From: Thermohalobaculum sp045106875
Lineage (GTDB): Bacteria > Pseudomonadota > Alphaproteobacteria > Rhodobacterales > Rhodobacteraceae
DNA length: 8,269 nucleotides
Assembly (NCBI GenBank): GCA_045106875.1
Contig: JBGCFK010000391.1
Location: 1 to 8,269 of the forward strand
Direction: 5' to 3'
Positions 6,669 to 8,269 of this stretch are shown one piece after another (position 1 is the first letter of the stretch; every line of letters starts with the position of its first letter). The position numbers and the translations under genes were made by a program. The notes below the pieces were generated by a model, which searched no databases, was not told where the DNA came from, and was given only the letters and a program-made list of their open reading frames with translations.

Positions 6669-7451
6669 ATGACCAGAACGACATCTAGCTTCCGGGTGCA
6701 CATGCGCGTTTTGGGCGCGTTGATGCGCCGCGAGATGATCACGCGCTACGGGCGGTCCTCATTGGGATATGCATGGGCCGTGCTCGAGCCTGCGGCCTTC
6801 ATCGCGTTGTTATCATTGCTCTTCGCACAAATTGCTCACAGTCCGCCGATCGGTCGCAGCTTTGCGCTGTTCTACGCAACCGGGTATGTGGGCTTCCACT
6901 GGTTCCATGACATATCCAGCGTTACGGCACGGTCGGTTTTCGTGAACAGGCCCTTGCTCGCGTTCCCGCCGGTAACTCCGCTGGACACAGTGATTGCCCG
7001 ATTCGTCCTGCAAGTGCTTACCGGGGTTGCGACAGGGGTCGTGATCTTCGGCACCATCCTGTGGGTGTTCGCGGATCCCATAGCGTTGAACGCACGCGCA
7101 TTGTTGATGGCATTTGGCCTGGCTGCCGCCCTGGGACTTGGCGTCGGTGTGCTGAATTGCTGGCTGTTCGCACAATCGCGCAGCTGGGAGCTTGCGTGGG
7201 GTGTCGTATCGCGCCCACTCTTTTTGATCAGCTGCGTGTTCTTTACCTTCGAATCCCTGCCCGGCTTCGCCCGCGAGGTGCTTTGGTACAATCCGTTGAT
7301 CCACGTGGTCGCCTACGTTCGGGAGGGCTTCTACCCAGTCTATGATGCGGGTTATGCCAGCGCGCTTTACGTGCTGTCCGTTGCACTCGCGCTCGGATTG
7401 GTCGGCATGGCAAGCATCTGGCGCGCACCTGCGCGATTGGTAAGCCCATGA
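6669..7451 (+). CDS. kpsM: Capsule polysaccharide ABC exporter permease (KpsM-like, ABC-2 family)
   Basis: Inner-membrane permease (260 aa) that, with the KpsT-type ATPase, moves a lipid-linked polysaccharide from cytoplasm to periplasm. The family start is clear: L-M-R-R-E-M-I-T-R-Y-G-R-S-S-L-G-Y-A-W-A-V-L-E-P (18-41), an amphipathic cytosolic segment running into the first membrane span. Six hydrophobic stretches can be placed at about 34-55, 65-82, 110-134, 144-168, 176-195 and 231-250. A short segment Y-N-P-L-I-H-V-V-A-Y-V-R-E-G (207-220), typical of ABC-2 exporters of O-antigen and capsule, precedes the last span. Length matches the family. Its stop overlaps the next start by four bases (ATGA at 7448-7451), so the two are probably translationally coupled. 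The closest alternative is an O-antigen or teichoic-acid-type exporter permease (Wzm/TagG); the following KpsE-type gene favours capsule. Confidence 0.92.
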   Translation: MTRTTSSFRVHMRVLGALMRREMITRYGRSSLGYAWAVLEPAAFIALLSLLFAQIAHSPPIGRSFALFYATGYVGFHWFHDISSVTARSVFVNRPLLAFPPVTPLDTVIARFVLQVLTGVATGVVIFGTILWVFADPIALNARALLMAFGLAAALGLGVGVLNCWLFAQSRSWELAWGVVSRPLFLISCVFFTFESLPGFAREVLWYNPLIHVVAYVREGFYPVYDAGYASALYVLSVALALGLVGMASIWRAPARLVSP

Positions 7452-8116
7452 TCAGGCTGGACCGTATCACCAAGACCTTCCGTGGAAACGGCCCCGCCAA
7501 ACAGATCCTGCGGGATGTCAGCTTTGCCTTGCCTGATGTGCGAGGACTGGCGCTGATCGGACGCAATGGTGCGGGCAAATCCACTCTGCTTCGTCTGATT
7601 GCGGGGACTTTGGAGCCCGACTCCGGCCAGGTATTCAGCGACGAACGGATCTCTTGGCCAATGGGTTTCTCTGGCGGCTTTCACCCGGCCCTCACGGGCG
7701 CACAGAACATAAGGTTCGTGGCGCGGCTCTATGGCAAGGACCCAGAGGAACTTGCGCGGTTCGTCACCCGATTTGGGGAGCTTGGGCGCGCTCTTCGCAA
7801 ACCGTTTGAGACCTATTCTTCGGGGATGAAAGCCCGGCTCGCCTTTGCTGTCAGCATCGGACTGGATTTCGACTGCTACCTCGTGGATGAAATCATCGGA
7901 GTGGGCGACGCAGCTTTTCGCGAGAAGTGTCGCATGGCCTTTCGAGCACGCCTCGGTCACGCGCGGCTGGTCATGGTGTCTCACAATCCCCAGGCGTTGC
8001 GGCAGTTCTGTGATGCAGGGCTGGTAATCGAGGCCGGACGGTTGAAGTTCTATCCGCGACTTGACGATGCATTGGCAGCACACGCCGCCAATCTTGCGCA
8101 ACCTGTCCCCGCATAA
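7448..8116 (+). CDS. kpsT: Capsule polysaccharide ABC exporter ATP-binding protein (KpsT-like)
   Basis: Cytosolic ATPase subunit (222 aa) powering the KpsM-type permease. Walker A is G-R-N-G-A-G-K-S-T (38-46), the signature loop is Y-S-S-G-M-K-A-R-L (123-131) with the S-S-G-M form typical of polysaccharide exporters instead of LSGGQ, Walker B is C-Y-L-V-D-E (143-148) with catalytic Glu148, and the switch His is H179 in V-S-H-N. The protein ends soon after the nucleotide-binding domain, so it lacks the extra C-terminal carbohydrate-binding domain of Wzt-type O-antigen ATPases. This agrees with a KpsT-type exporter, which recognises a conserved lipid terminus instead of the glycan. It overlaps the permease gene by four bases and is followed after 8 bases by the kpsE-like gene. 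Confidence 0.95.
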   Translation: MIRLDRITKTFRGNGPAKQILRDVSFALPDVRGLALIGRNGAGKSTLLRLIAGTLEPDSGQVFSDERISWPMGFSGGFHPALTGAQNIRFVARLYGKDPEELARFVTRFGELGRALRKPFETYSSGMKARLAFAVSIGLDFDCYLVDEIIGVGDAAFREKCRMAFRARLGHARLVMVSHNPQALRQFCDAGLVIEAGRLKFYPRLDDALAAHAANLAQPVPA

Positions 8117-8124
8117 GGCGCCCC

Positions 8125-8269
8125 ATGACCGCATCCGACATCACACTTGAACGCACGCCCATATCGGAGCACCCGATTCTGCTGGGCGCGGCGGCATCTC
8201 CTGCACGTCGCCCCTGGGCCGCGATCGTTGCGTTCCTGGTGATGGTTGCCGCACCGATTGCAGTGACGA
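8125..8269 (+). CDS. kpsE: KpsE-like capsule export inner-membrane protein, 5' part only
   Basis: Only the first 48 codons are present; the frame is open to the right edge. After a polar N-terminus of about 30 residues, a hydrophobic stretch begins W-A-A-I-V-A-F-L-V-M-V-A-A-P-I-A-V (31-47), which matches the first membrane span of polysaccharide co-polymerase proteins (KpsE/BexC/CtrB type) with a proline near its periplasmic end. Family members anchor in the inner membrane and extend a coiled-coil domain through the periplasm to contact the outer-membrane export channel. The ATG is 8 bases after the kpsT stop, with AAGGCG overlapping that stop as a likely ribosome-binding site. Identity rests mainly on operon position plus the single span, so it is tentative. 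Confidence 0.65.
   Translation, partial: MTASDITLERTPISEHPILLGAAASPARRPWAAIVAFLVMVAAPIAVT

Noticed and set aside
7367..8134. 255-codon minus-strand open frame opposite kpsT
   Set aside because: The plus strand has all ABC ATPase motifs with correct spacing; the minus frame has none and would overlap three genes.

Overview
The window looks like part of a capsule or other surface-polysaccharide locus from an alphaproteobacterium. A marine Rhodobacterales/Roseobacter-type genome is the best guess. This rests on GC-rich coding DNA, the style of the KpsM/KpsT/KpsE-type exporter, and a large glycosyltransferase that starts with repeats of the 'D-x-x-x-Y...P-D...H-Y-L-x-H-G-x-x-E-G-R' type. The taxonomic call is inference; there is no rRNA or tRNA gene here to support it.

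Layout from left to right: (1) a small unrecognised helical protein on the plus strand (37-297), probably the last gene of an operon that enters from the left; (2) convergent to it, a ClC-family anion transporter/channel with a C-terminal CBS-like domain (minus strand, 317-1990); (3) a divergent intergenic region of about 170 bp; (4) a sulfotransferase-like protein on the plus strand (2164-3207), which carries a run of ten C in its coding sequence and whose 3' end runs 174 bp into the gene on the opposite strand; (5) a minus-strand pair of glycosyltransferase genes, a GT-B enzyme (5552-6553) followed by a large two-domain GT2 + GT4 enzyme (3034-5514, possibly from 5601); (6) an intergenic region with a long imperfect dyad; (7) a plus-strand export operon of kpsM-like permease, kpsT-like ATPase and the start of a kpsE-like polysaccharide co-polymerase that runs off the right edge.

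Working model: the two minus-strand glycosyltransferases help assemble a polysaccharide in the cytoplasm. The KpsM/KpsT ABC transporter with the KpsE-type inner-membrane protein exports it. The sulfotransferase may decorate the same polymer. The glycosyltransferase and export operons diverge from one shared 79-bp region (to 6589) or 115-bp region (to 6553, preferred start), so they may be co-regulated. The ClC gene and the first small gene look like ordinary flanking genes.

The points most worth a second look are the C10 tract, where slippage by one base either way brings a stop codon within about ten codons; the long tail-to-tail overlap of the sulfotransferase and glycosyltransferase genes; the non-canonical gating and anion-site residues in the ClC protein; and the dyad upstream of kpsM. 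I saw no CRISPR array, tRNA, rRNA or insertion sequence, and no clear evidence for an entirely new system.
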